Assembly (NCBI GenBank): GCA_965246915.1
Contig: CBDFGB010000008.1
Location: forward strand, 1 to 64,000
Source of the DNA: CAVRQM01 sp965246915
GTDB lineage: Bacteria > Pseudomonadota > Alphaproteobacteria > Acetobacterales > Acetobacteraceae
DNA length: 64,000 bases
Reading direction: 5' to 3'
The position numbers were made by a program, and so were the translations under genes. Below the pieces are notes generated by a model. It saw nothing but the letters and a program-made list of their open reading frames with translations. It was not told the DNA's origin and searched no databases. Positions 29,507-39,296 of the stretch are shown here, one piece after another. The first letter of the stretch is position 1. Each line of letters begins with the position of its first letter.

Positions 29507-31516
29507 GTGTCCTGCTCCCTGTTCGCCGCACCGCGGGCCTTGCGGCATTGGTGGCGCGTGCGCCTCTCCGGTTTGGCGAACGGGTCGGAGCCGCGATTTT
29601 CCGGCCCGCTTTATCTGGCGGCCAACCGCGATGTCGCGGCGTCGGGGATCGACCCGCTGCTGCACTATGTGCTGGACGGTTGGGCGCAGGGCCGTCCGCT
29701 GCGGCCCGGCCCGCACGAGACACCGCGCCTGAGGCCGATCGCGGTGCTGGGGTGGCGTGATCTGGCGTGGCGGGTCCTCCGGGTGGTGCTGCCCCGCCGA
29801 CGGGACTTGCACCCGGAGCCCGGACCCGATCCAGGGCCAACGATCGCCATCCGGCCGGCGCGGGGCGTGATGCCCAGCGGGTGGTGCGTCGTCTCCGCGC
29901 ACGGAAAGGCCGTGACGCTGCTGGTGACGTCCGGCGGCAAGGCAGGCTCCGTCGACGTTCCGGCGCATCCCGCGACGATCCTGGTACGGTTGCCGGAGGT
30001 GCCGGCCCGGCTGACGCTGCGGCGTTCCGGCCACCCGTCGCCACGACCGGTGATCACGGTGCTCGAGATCGCGGCGTGGCGGGCCCGCTGGCGGGGCGGC
30101 GGGCGGGGCGGCGGGCGGCTGCCCGAGGATGCGACGTCGTACCACGCCTGGGTGCGCCTTTATGACACGCCGACGCCGGCCCAGCGCGAGGCGATGGCGG
30201 CGCGGGCGGCGGCGCTGCGGCCGCGTCCGAGCTTTCGCATCGAGACCGAGGGAGACGCGGAATCATTGCGAGCACAGATATACAAGGAGTGGACGACCGA
30301 GGGTCCGACGGATTTCGTGGTGAGGGTGGCTCCCGGCGCGGAACTTGCCCCGCATGCGCTGCTGCTCTTCGCGGAGGCGATCGTCGCCGACCCCAGCGTC
30401 GACCTCCTGTATTCGGACGAGGATCGGCTGGTCGACGGTGTGCGCTGCGATCCATGGTTCAAGCCCGATCACAGCCTCGAGCGGGCAGCAGAACAGGATC
30501 TCGAAGACTCCGTATTGGTCGTTCGCAACGGGGCGGGACAGCCAGCCCGGATCGCTCACATACCTCAGGTTCTCGCTCACACTCCGGCGTTCTCCCGCAT
30601 CCGGAGATGGGCTTCGCGGCCCACCGAGCCACGCTGGCCCACCGTGACCGCGATCATTCCCACCCGCGATCAGGCGAGCCTGCTGACCGCATGCCTCGAC
30701 GGGCTTTCCGACAATACCGACTATCCGGCGCTGGACATCATCGTCGCCGACAACGACAGCACCGAGGCCGAAACGCTGGCGCTGCTCCAGGGTGCCAGGG
30801 CGCGCGGCGTCACCGTCTTGCCCTGCCCCGGATCGTTCAATTTCTCCGCGATCAACAATCGCGCGGCCGCGGCGGCGCGTGGCGAACTGCTGCTGTTCCT
30901 CAACAACGACATCGCCATCCCGAATCCAGGATGGCTGCGCGCGATGGTGCGTCTGATCGCCGAAGACGTCGGCGCGGTCGGCGCGAAACTTCTCTACCCC
31001 GACGACACCCTGCAGCATGGCGGCGTGGTGGTCGGCATGGGCGGCGTCGCGGGCCATGTGCATCTCGGCGCGTCGGGCGACGATCCCGGCTATTTCGGCC
31101 GGCTGTGCGTGACGCAGGAGGTCTCGGCCGTCACCGCCGCGTGCATGCTGGTCCCCGCGCGTCATTTCGCGGCCGTTGGCGGCTTCGACGCTGAGAATCT
31201 CGCGGTTGCCTTCAACGACGTCGACCTGTGCCTCCGCCTCCGCAAAGCCGGCCTGCGCATCCTGTGGACGCCGCACGCGGTCCTGCATCACTGGGAGTCT
31301 AAGTCGCGCGCCAGCGATTTCTCGCCAGCCCGGCTGGCGACCTTCACCGCCGAGATCGCCCACATGCAAAGCCGATGGCGGGGCGAACTCGAAAGCGATC
31401 CGTTCTTCAGCCCGAACCTGTCGCTGGAGACGACGGATATCGCGTGGGCCTTCCCGCCCCGCGTGCCGCGACCGTGGGCCGACTACGGCGCAGGCGGCTC
31501 CGCCCAGGGATCGTAG
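29507..31516 (+). CDS. Family 2 glycosyltransferase with N-terminal carbohydrate-associated region
   Basis: This product of about 669 residues has an N-terminal segment GPLYLAANRDVAASGIDPLLHYVLDGWAQGRPL, typical of rhamnan-type GTs, followed by a degenerate GT-like region (DFVVRVAPGAEL, LLYSDEDRLVD) and a GT-A domain near the C-terminus (TVTAIIPTRDQASLL, IIVADNDSTE, LFLNNDIAIPNPGWL, FNDVDLCLRLRKAG). It likely builds surface polysaccharide. The start is uncertain: candidates are GTG 29507, TTG 29492 or codons back to 29249, the last of which overlaps the divergent DJ-1 gene. The 3' end overlaps the VOC gene by 34 bp. Confidence 0.85.
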   Translation: MSCSLFAAPRALRHWWRVRLSGLANGSEPRFSGPLYLAANRDVAASGIDPLLHYVLDGWAQGRPLRPGPHETPRLRPIAVLGWRDLAWRVLRVVLPRRRDLHPEPGPDPGPTIAIRPARGVMPSGWCVVSAHGKAVTLLVTSGGKAGSVDVPAHPATILVRLPEVPARLTLRRSGHPSPRPVITVLEIAAWRARWRGGGRGGGRLPEDATSYHAWVRLYDTPTPAQREAMAARAAALRPRPSFRIETEGDAESLRAQIYKEWTTEGPTDFVVRVAPGAELAPHALLLFAEAIVADPSVDLLYSDEDRLVDGVRCDPWFKPDHSLERAAEQDLEDSVLVVRNGAGQPARIAHIPQVLAHTPAFSRIRRWASRPTEPRWPTVTAIIPTRDQASLLTACLDGLSDNTDYPALDIIVADNDSTEAETLALLQGARARGVTVLPCPGSFNFSAINNRAAAAARGELLLFLNNDIAIPNPGWLRAMVRLIAEDVGAVGAKLLYPDDTLQHGGVVVGMGGVAGHVHLGASGDDPGYFGRLCVTQEVSAVTAACMLVPARHFAAVGGFDAENLAVAFNDVDLCLRLRKAGLRILWTPHAVLHHWESKSRASDFSPARLATFTAEIAHMQSRWRGELESDPFFSPNLSLETTDIAWAFPPRVPRPWADYGAGGSAQGS

Positions 31517-31893
31517 CTGCCAAACGCCCACAGATGCCCTTCGGGATCACGGCAGGTATAGTCGCGGCCGCCATAGGGCTGATCGACGATGTCGATGACG
31601 ATATCCGCCCCTGCCGCCCTGGCTCGGGCATAATGCGCGTCGATCTCCGCGACGACGATGTAGACCGCGCGCGTCTCGCCGCCGACCTCGTCGGGGTGGC
31701 GCATGAGACGGCCGAACTGCGTCTCCTTCATGGAGCCCAGCATGATCATGCCGCGCCCGAAGGTGAGCTGCGCATGATCGACCGTGCCGCCCTCGCCGGG
31801 CACGACGAGATGACGCTCGAAGCCGAAGGCGCGACAGAGAAACTCGATCGCCACCGGCGCGTCGCGATACATCATCGTCGGAATGATGGACAT
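31483..31893 (-). CDS. VOC family (glyoxalase/bleomycin resistance-like) protein
   Basis: This 136-residue protein has the paired beta-alpha-beta-beta-beta repeats of the vicinal oxygen chelate fold: IPTMMYRDAPVAIEFLCRAFGFE, VDHAQLTFGRGMIML, then VVAEIDAHYARARAAGADIV and GGRDYTCRDPEGHLWAFGSY. The DPEGHLW end is typical of the PhnB/glyoxalase-like group. The 3' end overlaps the GT gene in convergent orientation, and the 5' end overlaps the DUF1638 gene by 22 bp, so it belongs to the minus-strand corrinoid operon. The ligand is unknown. Confidence 0.85.
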   Translation of the reverse strand: MSIIPTMMYRDAPVAIEFLCRAFGFERHLVVPGEGGTVDHAQLTFGRGMIMLGSMKETQFGRLMRHPDEVGGETRAVYIVVAEIDAHYARARAAGADIVIDIVDQPYGGRDYTCRDPEGHLWAFGSYDPWAEPPAP

Positions 31894-32472
31894 TCTTGCC
31901 CCCTGTGCAGCATGGCCGGCAGATCGCCGAGCCCGGTGAACCGACGCTCGAACGCCAGCCCCAAAACCTGCGCCGCCCGCCGTGCGGCGGCGTCGAGGGC
32001 CGCATCGTCGGTCTGTGCCAGATACACGACGCGCTCATACTGGCTGAAGTAGGTATCGCGCAGCTCCGGGTGGCGGTCCAGGCCAAGCGGCGAGATCACC
32101 AAGGCGTCGAACTGGCGGGCCAGAAAATCCGTGAGGAAGAAACTGCGCATGTCGCGTTCGCCATCCATCGCGAACGCCTCGACGCCACTGTAGAAGGCGT
32201 AACAATGCGGCGCGTCCAGGCGCGCGACACCCTCGTCACGCAACACCGCGTCGAGCGCCCCGCCCGTCCCGCACTCGGCGTACGCCACGAACACGGACAG
32301 CCCTTCCGACTTGGCCTCGCGGACCGCCGCGCGCACGGCGGGCGCGATCCTCTCCGGCCGGTTGTGCAATGTCGCCGGCAGACAGCGCAACGACACATGT
32401 GTCATTTCGGGACCGAGCGCGGCCCGAATTTCCCGAGCCAGCGCGCCGCAGGCGATGATCGCGAGGCGCGTC

Positions 32473-32486
<14 letters not shown>
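31872..32486 (-). CDS. DUF1638 domain-containing protein
   Basis: This 204-residue protein shows TRLAIIACGALAREI, FVAYAECGTGGALDAVL, LDAPHCYAFYSGVEAF and FFLTDFLARQFDALV, the DUF1638 pattern, with conserved Cys residues (ACGAL, ECGTGG, HCYAF) that could hold a metal. GTG 32486 overlaps the corrinoid-protein gene by 14 bp; an ATG at 32558 would overlap it by 86 bp. DUF1638 genes commonly accompany corrinoid methyltransferases, so a role in that system is inferred. Confidence 0.82.
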
Positions 32487-33160
<674 letters not shown>

Positions 33161-33168
<8 letters not shown>

Positions 33169-34162
33169 GGACGCTACGCCTCGCATTGACCCGCCGGACG
33201 GTGCCAGCGCGGACGGGTGGGGAAGCCAGAGGACCAAGGGCCGCGATCACCGCCTCGGCGACCGGCCGCGCGCCCGGCGCGTGAGTTTCGAGCGCCCGGC
33301 GCATCGCCGCCAGATGCGCGGGTGTGGTGCCGCAGCAGCCGCCGATGATCCGCGCCCCGGCGTCGCGCGCCAGGACCGCATACTGCGCCATGGTCTCGGG
33401 CGTGCCGGAATAGACCGTGCCTTCGGCGCCGACGGTCGGCACGCCGCAATTGGCCTTCGCAACAACCACGGCGTCGGGCGCGGCCTGCGTCATCGCCAGC
33501 ACGGAACACACCAGATCGGACGCGCCGACGCCGCAATTGCAGCCGACGGCCCACGGGTGCGCGGCAAGCCCAGTGACGGCCACGCCGACCGCGCCTGGCG
33601 TGAGGCCCATCATCGTGTTGCCGGCCGTGTCGAAACTTGCCGTCACGACACAGGGCATGCCGACGCGCGCGGCGGCAGTCGCGGCGGCGCGCATTTCCTC
33701 GATCGCCGACATCGTCTCGATCCAGGCGATCTCCGCGCCGCCTTCGCGCAGCCCCTCGATCTGCTCGACGAAGATCTCGACCGCCTCGGCCTCGGTCAGC
33801 GGACCGAGCGGGGCCAGCAGATCGCCGGTCGGCCCGACCGAGCCGCCCACCACCACCGGCCGACCGGCCCGGTCGGCGACCTCGCGCGCGATGGCGGCGG
33901 CGATACGGTTCAGCTCCCGCGTCCGCGCCTGCATGCCGTGCAGGGCAAGGCGCCGCGCGTTGGCGCCGAAGGTGTTGGTCAGGATGATATCCGCCCCGGC
34001 ATCCACGAACGCCTGGTGCAGCGCCGCGATGCGATCCGGATGCGCCTGGTTCCAAAACTCCGGGGCGTCGCCGGACGTCAGCCCCATGTCGAACAGATTG
34101 GTGCCGGTCGCGCCGTCGGCGAGCAGCCAGTCCCGGCTCACGCGCGCGAACAGATCCTGCAT
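33161..34162 (-). CDS. Homocysteine S-methyltransferase-like (betaine-homocysteine methyltransferase family) protein
   Basis: This 333-residue TIM-barrel enzyme has LLADGATGTNLFDMG at the N-terminus and the zinc/thiolate Cys triplet formed by NCGVG (in VGCNCGVGASD) and GGCCGTTP. These are the features of the BHMT/MetH Hcy-binding module, which activates homocysteine on zinc. Its overlap with the corrinoid gene suggests it takes a methyl group from the corrinoid protein rather than from free betaine, an inference. It is the first gene of the minus arm, 66 bp from the divergent plus arm. Confidence 0.9.
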
Positions 34163-34228
34163 GCGGCGATTTCCCCAACCCGGCGGTCGCGAGCTAATCT
34201 GCCGGAGAACGTTTTGTCCAGTTGGGTC

Positions 34229-34525
34229 ATGGCCAGCCGCATCATCATCTCCTGGCGGGACATCCCCGCCCAGGTGCTCGTCCGCGAGGGCCGCCGCACC
34301 GAGAAGCGCGAATTGTCGGAGCGGTTCATCCAGGCGATCGACCGCGCCGCGATGCGCGCCGGGCTGCGCGAGAGCGAGGCCTATCTCGGCGAGTGGCGGC
34401 GCGGCGAGCCCCTCCCCTGCGGCGACGATCTGGCCGCCGAGGCGGATGCGGCGGCGGCGGCGCTGGAGGCCGAATTCACCGAGGCGCGGCTGGCCGAAAT
34501 GGTCCGCGCCGAAGGGTTCCTTTGA
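34229..34525 (+). CDS. Small 'virulence factor' family protein (pfam name only)
   Basis: This 98-residue protein is helical and acidic at its C-terminus: IIISWRDIPAQVLVREGRRTEKRELSERFIQAIDRAAMRAG, YLGEWRRGEP, ending ARLAEMVRAEGFL. The family is often labelled 'virulence factor', but its usual neighbours are corrinoid methyltransferase genes as here, and no virulence role is implied. The start is ATG 34229. Its stop overlaps the RACo gene by TTGA, which suggests the two products act together. Function is unknown. Confidence 0.8.
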   Translation: MASRIIISWRDIPAQVLVREGRRTEKRELSERFIQAIDRAAMRAGLRESEAYLGEWRRGEPLPCGDDLAAEADAAAAALEAEFTEARLAEMVRAEGFL

Positions 34526-36507
34526 CCGACAAACTCGTGCTGTTCATGCCGAGCGGGCGGCGTGGCCATTTCCCGGTAGGCACCAACCTGCTCGACGCCG
34601 CGCGCAGCCTCGGCGTGTATGTCGAGAGCGTCTGCGGCGGGCGCGGCCTGTGCGGCCGCTGTCAGGTCGAGCCGGCCGAGGGAGTGTTCGCCAAGCACGG
34701 GATCACCAGCCATCCCGACCACCTGGCCCCGGCGCGAGACGCCGAGGATCCTTACCGGGCACGCGGCAGCCTGCGGGATGGGCGGCGGCTGGCCTGTGCC
34801 GCGCGCGTGCTGGATGATGTGGTCATCGACGTGCCGGCGGAATTCGCGGTCAACGCGCAAGTGGTGCGCAAACGCGCGGAGACGCGCGCGATCGAGCCCG
34901 ACCCGACCACGCGCCTCGTCACGCTGAGCGTGTCCCAGCCGGACATGGCGCAGCCGCTGGGCGATGCCGACCGATTGCTGGCCTCGCTCGGGATCGAGGG
35001 CCTAACGATCGATCCGGCGGTCCTGCCGTCGGTGCAGCGGGTCCTGCGCGGCGGCGCATGGACGGTCACGGCGGCGATCTTCTCGGACGGGCCGCCGGTG
35101 GTGACCGCGCTGTTTCCCGGCCGGGTGGAGCGTCTGTTCGGGGTCGCCTTCGACCTCGGCTCCACGACGCTGGCGGGGCACCTGGTCGATCTCGCGACCG
35201 GCCGCACGATCGCCTCGGCCGGGACGACCAACCCGCAGATCCGCTACGGCGAGGATCTGATGAGCCGCGTCAGCTACGCCATGCTGAACGAAGACGGCGC
35301 GGTGGCGATGACGCGGGCGGTGCGCGAGGCCGTCGCGACCCTGGTCGGGCGTCTGACCGCTCAGGCAGGTATTTCGGCCGAATGCGTACTGGAGGCGGTG
35401 TTCGTCGGCAATCCGGTCATGCACCATCTGTTCCTCGGGATCGACCCGACGGAGCTGGGCCAGGCACCGTTCGCGCTCGCCGTATCCGGCGCGGTGCGCA
35501 CCACGGCGGGCGCGCTGGGTGGTCTCGGTTTGCCGGCCGCGGCAAGGATTTACGTCTTGCCGTGCATCGCCGGCCATGTCGGTGCGGATGCGGCGGCGGT
35601 CGCGCTGGCAGACGGGCCGCAGCATCACGACGAGGCGACCTTGGTGGTCGACATCGGCACCAACGCGGAATTGCTGCTCGGCGACCGGACCCGCGTGCTG
35701 GCCGCCAGCTCGCCGACCGGCCCGGCGTTCGAGGGTGCGCAGATCTCCGGCGGCCAGCGCGCCGCCCCCGGCGCGATCGAGCGGGTCCGCATCGACCCCG
35801 TGACCTTGGAGCCCCGGATCCGGGTTCTCGGCGCGGAACCTTGGTCCGACGCGGAAAATTTCGCGGAAGCGGTCGCCGAGATCGGCGTCACCGGCATTTG
35901 CGGCTCCGGTATCATCGAGGTGGTGGCGGAGATGTTCCTGGCCGGTGTGGTCGCCGCCGATGGCACGATTCTGCCCCGCGATCATCCCCGCATGGTAGCC
36001 GAGGGCCGCACGTGGTCGTATGTGTTGTGGGACGGGGCGGTGAAAATCCGTGTGACGCAGGCGGATGTGAGGGCGATCCAGCTTGCCAAGGGCGCGCTGT
36101 ACGCCGGCGCGAAGCTGCTGATGGACCGTTTCGGCGTTGATCGGGTGGAGCGGATCAAGTTGGCGGGCGCGTTCGGCACGCATATCGAACCACTGCACGC
36201 CATGGTGCTGGGGCTGATCCCCGACTGCGCGCTGGAGCGGGTGGCTGGCATCGGCAACAGCGCCGGCACGGGCGCGCGGATGGCCCTGGTCTCGCGCCGC
36301 CACCGCGCGGAGGTGGAGGCGCTGGTGCGGCGGATCGAGAAGATCGAGACGGCGATGGAGCCATCGTTCCAGGCGCATTTCGTCGACGCGATGGCGTTAC
36401 CGAATGCGCGGGATGGTTTTGGGGAGTTGGGGAAGGTGGTGGCTTTACCTCGGAGGGCAGGCTCTCGAACTCGACGTCGTCGCGGCGACATTTTAAACGT
36501 TATTTAA
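34522..36507 (+). CDS. RACo-type corrinoid activation protein (2Fe-2S plus ASKHA ATPase)
   Basis: This 661-residue protein has an N-terminal plant-type ferredoxin with C38, C44, C47 and C92 (CGGRGLCGRC ... LACAA), a linker, a middle domain and a C-terminal DUF4445 actin-like ATPase region (FDLGSTTLAGHLVD; VVDIGTNAELLLG). RACo proteins reduce inactive Co(II) corrinoids to Co(I) using ATP, so this is the repair enzyme for the corrinoid protein. TTG start overlaps the previous stop. The last 16-18 residues (after VVALP: RRAGSRTRRRRGD) do not look conserved and run into the AT-rich island, suggesting the natural 3' end was replaced. Confidence 0.9.
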   Translation: MTDKLVLFMPSGRRGHFPVGTNLLDAARSLGVYVESVCGGRGLCGRCQVEPAEGVFAKHGITSHPDHLAPARDAEDPYRARGSLRDGRRLACAARVLDDVVIDVPAEFAVNAQVVRKRAETRAIEPDPTTRLVTLSVSQPDMAQPLGDADRLLASLGIEGLTIDPAVLPSVQRVLRGGAWTVTAAIFSDGPPVVTALFPGRVERLFGVAFDLGSTTLAGHLVDLATGRTIASAGTTNPQIRYGEDLMSRVSYAMLNEDGAVAMTRAVREAVATLVGRLTAQAGISAECVLEAVFVGNPVMHHLFLGIDPTELGQAPFALAVSGAVRTTAGALGGLGLPAAARIYVLPCIAGHVGADAAAVALADGPQHHDEATLVVDIGTNAELLLGDRTRVLAASSPTGPAFEGAQISGGQRAAPGAIERVRIDPVTLEPRIRVLGAEPWSDAENFAEAVAEIGVTGICGSGIIEVVAEMFLAGVVAADGTILPRDHPRMVAEGRTWSYVLWDGAVKIRVTQADVRAIQLAKGALYAGAKLLMDRFGVDRVERIKLAGAFGTHIEPLHAMVLGLIPDCALERVAGIGNSAGTGARMALVSRRHRAEVEALVRRIEKIETAMEPSFQAHFVDAMALPNARDGFGELGKVVALPRRAGSRTRRRRGDILNVI

Positions 36508-36672
36508 CAATAATGAATAATGTGGCGCGTCAACCGACGCCCGCCATCAAGCCGCGAGAGATTTATGAATCAGCTAACCAATTTTGTATCAGTCTGACAA
36601 CTACGCCTTGCCTTCTGTTCGTCTTCGACAGTCTGTGTTACAATGCTTTTCGTAGTAAGAGGGTGTCCTGAC
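36508..36672 (+). promoter_or_regulatory. AT-rich leader of the DUF6402 gene with -10-like TACAAT
   Basis: This 165-bp stretch is far richer in A/T than the surrounding DNA (ttatttaacaataatgaataatg at its start). TACAAT at 36639-36644 is a good -10 element, about 28 bases before GTG 36673, though I see no convincing -35 at 17 bases. AGAGGG nine bases before the GTG is a plausible ribosome-binding site. It marks the left edge of a compositionally distinct island. Confidence 0.4.
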
Positions 36673-37767
36673 GTGGATTTTGATCCAAGGAACGTTCCCG
36701 AGCTTCCGAAGCTCATGAAGCGAAAGGGCTGGCTGGTTGGCGCCTCCTTGATGGAACGATGGTTGGCCGGAGACGCCTATGTGCGACAGAGTCGAGATCC
36801 TATAATAGAGACTTCAATAGACACCACTGTCGTCAAAATTGACTGGGCTTTGAAGTTTCATGGCGGGTTTATCGGTTTTCGCGACCTGCTTGCCAACAAG
36901 CTATGGGCCAACGAGAGGGCGCAGAGCGAAATCAAGCGCATGTTGGAGAGGAAGAAGCTGCTTGGCAACAAACCGAGCAGATTTGGTGATCCCACTGCCC
37001 TGCTGGTTACTCAAGACAAGGACTATATCACACATCAGAAGATTGCGGCCGATTATCCCCTGACGGATCTGACTGCCGCACTTGCAAACTCCACGTATCG
37101 AGTTTTGGTTTACGGTACTGTGTGGCCGGACAAAGAGACGTCGGTCGGCGGGCCGGGCGCGAACAGGCGCTACACAGTAAATATAGAACAGCTTGGAGTC
37201 TACATTTTCGACTCATATGATTTTATTGATGATAAATTAGATAAACCTCAGGACCTCGGCTATTGGGACCTCTCTGACGATGCTGTCGGACTGACGAGCA
37301 TGTCGGGCAACCATGTCACGAACAAGACGCTTCGGGACTACCGAGACAAGTCAGGGAAGGGCTGCGACTTCCTCGTCTTCTCGAACCTGAAGCGATGGAC
37401 TTTGCCAACTCCGACGATCTTCTCGATCGTCTCGTCCTACTCCTCGGCCGAGCCGCCCAATCCGTCGCTCCTTTTGCCAAAGAGTTCACATTCTAACGCG
37501 GTTCCAACTTCGTTGCCCGCTCAACGCAGCGGGACGACCAAGGTCTACGAAGTCCGCGAAGGCGACACGCTCTCAGGTAGATCGGATCGCTTTTACGGGA
37601 GCTACGAGCTCTGGCCGCTTATCTTCAAGGAAAATCGGAACGTGATCGGTCTCGATCCGAGACGGATCAGGAAGGCTACCCGCCTGACTATCCCGCCGCT
37701 CCAGTCGTTTGCACCTGCACGCGTTGCCGACGCTCGGCGGCGATGGAGACAGGAGATGATCCGGTAA
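36673..37767 (+). CDS. DUF6402-like protein with C-terminal LysM domain
   Basis: This protein of about 364 residues has a long N-terminal domain whose core YWDLSDDAVGL.., NHVTNKTLRDYRDKSGKGCDFLVFSNLKRW resembles DUF6402, associated in other bacteria with secretion-system effector loci. A Pro/Ser-rich linker follows, then a LysM module (TKVYEVREGDTLSGRSDRFYGSYELWPLIFKENR). The gene is lower in GC and uses A/T-ending codons more than its neighbours, suggesting recent transfer. The ATG at 36643 overlaps the -10-like element, so GTG 36673 with AGAGGG upstream is preferred. No signal peptide is visible. Function could be cell-wall targeting of an effector, by inference. Confidence 0.65.
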   Translation: MDFDPRNVPELPKLMKRKGWLVGASLMERWLAGDAYVRQSRDPIIETSIDTTVVKIDWALKFHGGFIGFRDLLANKLWANERAQSEIKRMLERKKLLGNKPSRFGDPTALLVTQDKDYITHQKIAADYPLTDLTAALANSTYRVLVYGTVWPDKETSVGGPGANRRYTVNIEQLGVYIFDSYDFIDDKLDKPQDLGYWDLSDDAVGLTSMSGNHVTNKTLRDYRDKSGKGCDFLVFSNLKRWTLPTPTIFSIVSSYSSAEPPNPSLLLPKSSHSNAVPTSLPAQRSGTTKVYEVREGDTLSGRSDRFYGSYELWPLIFKENRNVIGLDPRRIRKATRLTIPPLQSFAPARVADARRRWRQEMIR

Positions 37768-37832
37768 TTTGCAACGTTTTGCGTCGGCAGCGCACTCGTT
37801 ATTCACTACCACGCGCGGTCCGACGTCCGCCA

Positions 37833-38531
37833 TTAACTCGCCATCTTCAGCCTCCTCGCGAACGGACTGAGCCCCAGCCAGGCCTGCATCTGCGAAGCCA
37901 GCTCGCGATCTCCCGTGAGCGCCAATCGACGCGCCGCCTGCGCCATCCGCACGCTGTCCACGCCCATCCAGATCGCCGTCATCGTGCGCAGATCCGTCGA
38001 GACGTACAGGTCGACATCGAATCCCGGATCGACCGAACACAGATCGACGCCGATCGCCGGCCCCACCAGAAGCCACCAGGAACGCCGGGCGGCCGGCAGC
38101 TCCGGATACAGAAAATGGATCACGCTTCGGCGCTTGGGCATCGGCGACGGATCGAGGTTGCGGCGCATGTCCCACATCAGCAGCGCCACATCGAGATTCT
38201 GCAACGAGACCTCCGACTCGACCCAGCGATGGCCCCACACCCCGAACGCCTGAATCAACGGCTCCAGCTCCTCGCCCGACGGCGTCAGATGATACTCGAA
38301 GACATTCGGCTCGCTGGCTGACGGGATTCGCTGAATGATGCCCGCCGCATCGAGTTCCTTGAGCCGTTGCGACAGCAGCGCGGGCGACATGCGGGGCACG
38401 CCGCGCCGCAAATCGTTGAACCGGGTCGAGCCGGCGATGAGTTCGCGCAACAACACCACGGTCCAGCGGGTGCACAGAATCTCGGCGGCCATCGCGACCG
38501 GACAAAACTGCTTGTAGCTCCCTTGCGTCAT
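37833..38531 (-). CDS. HxlR family winged-helix transcriptional regulator
   Basis: This 232-residue regulator has the HxlR signature: FCPVAMAAEILCTRWTVVLLREL, TRFNDLRRGVPRMSPALLSQRLKELDAAGIIQR and EYHLTPSGEELEPLI. A longer than usual C-terminal part (about residues 110-232, resembling a ligand-binding SCP2-like domain) follows. ATG 38531 has GAGGAA seven bases upstream. HxlR proteins sense electrophiles or metabolites through the N-terminal Cys in some cases. It is divergent from a tautomerase gene 170 bp away, its probable target. Confidence 0.88.
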   Translation of the reverse strand: MTQGSYKQFCPVAMAAEILCTRWTVVLLRELIAGSTRFNDLRRGVPRMSPALLSQRLKELDAAGIIQRIPSASEPNVFEYHLTPSGEELEPLIQAFGVWGHRWVESEVSLQNLDVALLMWDMRRNLDPSPMPKRRSVIHFLYPELPAARRSWWLLVGPAIGVDLCSVDPGFDVDLYVSTDLRTMTAIWMGVDSVRMAQAARRLALTGDRELASQMQAWLGLSPFARRLKMAS

Positions 38532-38701
38532 CGGTTCCTCCCCGGACATGCGAGCGCAAAACTACGACCCCGCGACCCCCCGGGCCAGTTCAGATTTTGT
38601 ATCGGCTCGCTTCAGTCGCTGAACTGGCGACCGGCGCCGTATCCTGGGATTGGTGCGTGACCGGGCCAATACCGGCCCGACCAATGATCAAGGAGGCAGA
38701 C

Positions 38702-38920
38702 ATGCCGCTCGTCGACATCCAACTCATCAAAGGCGTTTTCACCCCGGATCAAAAGCAGGTGATGATCAAGAAGGTCACCGAGGCGATGGTTTCGGTCGAA
38801 GGCGAAACCATGCGCCCCGTCACCTGGGTGCGCGTGCAGGAAATCGAAAGCGGGGAATGGGCGATCGGCGGCAACGCGCTGACCGCCGCGGACGTCCGCG
38901 CGATGGCCGCGAAAGCCTGA
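38702..38920 (+). CDS. 4-oxalocrotonate tautomerase-like enzyme
   Basis: This 72-residue protein starts MPLVDIQLIKGVF, so Pro1 would be the catalytic base after Met removal. TEAMVSVEGETMRPVTWVRVQEIESGEWAIGG fits the 4-OT superfamily fold. Upstream AAGGAGG-like sequence (caaggaggcagac) gives a strong ribosome-binding site. It is divergent from the HxlR regulator and precedes a small exported protein. The substrate is unknown. Confidence 0.88.
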   Translation: MPLVDIQLIKGVFTPDQKQVMIKKVTEAMVSVEGETMRPVTWVRVQEIESGEWAIGGNALTAADVRAMAAKA

Positions 38921-38951
38921 GCCAACAGACACGATTGAAACAGGGGAGAAC

Positions 38952-39155
38952 ATGATGACCAACACGCTGAGCAGGATACTTCTCGCGGCGATCATCCTCG
39001 CGGCCCTCGCCGCGGGTGCGGTCGCCAACGCCGATGAATTCGGTGGGCGGACGACCAGTGAGGGGGCGAACGCCGCCTTGGACAAGCAGGCGAAGGACGC
39101 CGGGCTATCGGACCCGACGGCGCGCGACAGCCTGCGCAGCCACGGTCAGCCGTGA
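38952..39155 (+). CDS. Small secreted protein ending SHGQP
   Basis: This 67-residue product has a Sec signal peptide (MMTNTLSRILLAAIILAALAAGAVANA, cleaved near residue 27) and a mature chain of about 40 residues (DEFGGRTTSEGANAALDKQ) that ends with RSHGQP. The last residues closely match the SHGRP/SHGKP ends of the mini-lipoproteins 13 kb away. AGGGGAG precedes the ATG. It lies 31 bp after the tautomerase and before a strong terminator, so the two genes probably form one operon. Function is unknown. Confidence 0.65.
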   Translation: MMTNTLSRILLAAIILAALAAGAVANADEFGGRTTSEGANAALDKQAKDAGLSDPTARDSLRSHGQP

Positions 39156-39201
39156 CACGCTGACGCAAGGGTGAAACGGTGATGCTCCATGTGCGTCATC
39201 A

Positions 39202-39237
39202 CCGATGGGGCGGGGTCATCCCGCCCCATCGGTTTGT
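39202..39237 (+). terminator. Intrinsic terminator with 13-bp perfect stem
   Basis: CCGATGGGGCGGG (39202-39214) pairs exactly with CCCGCCCCATCGG (39220-39232) across a five-base loop (gtcat), followed by TTTGTT. It closes the tautomerase/SHGQP transcript and separates it from the Uma2 gene. Confidence 0.85.
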
Positions 39238-39296
39238 TGGCGCCCTCGCGAGACAGATCGCTTCAGGCGCCGGGCGCGGCGTGCTACCACCCCACC

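Noticed and set aside
34229..34525. Virulence determinant because of its family name
   Set aside because: The name is historical; genomic context ties the protein to corrinoid methyl transfer and nothing points to pathogenicity.
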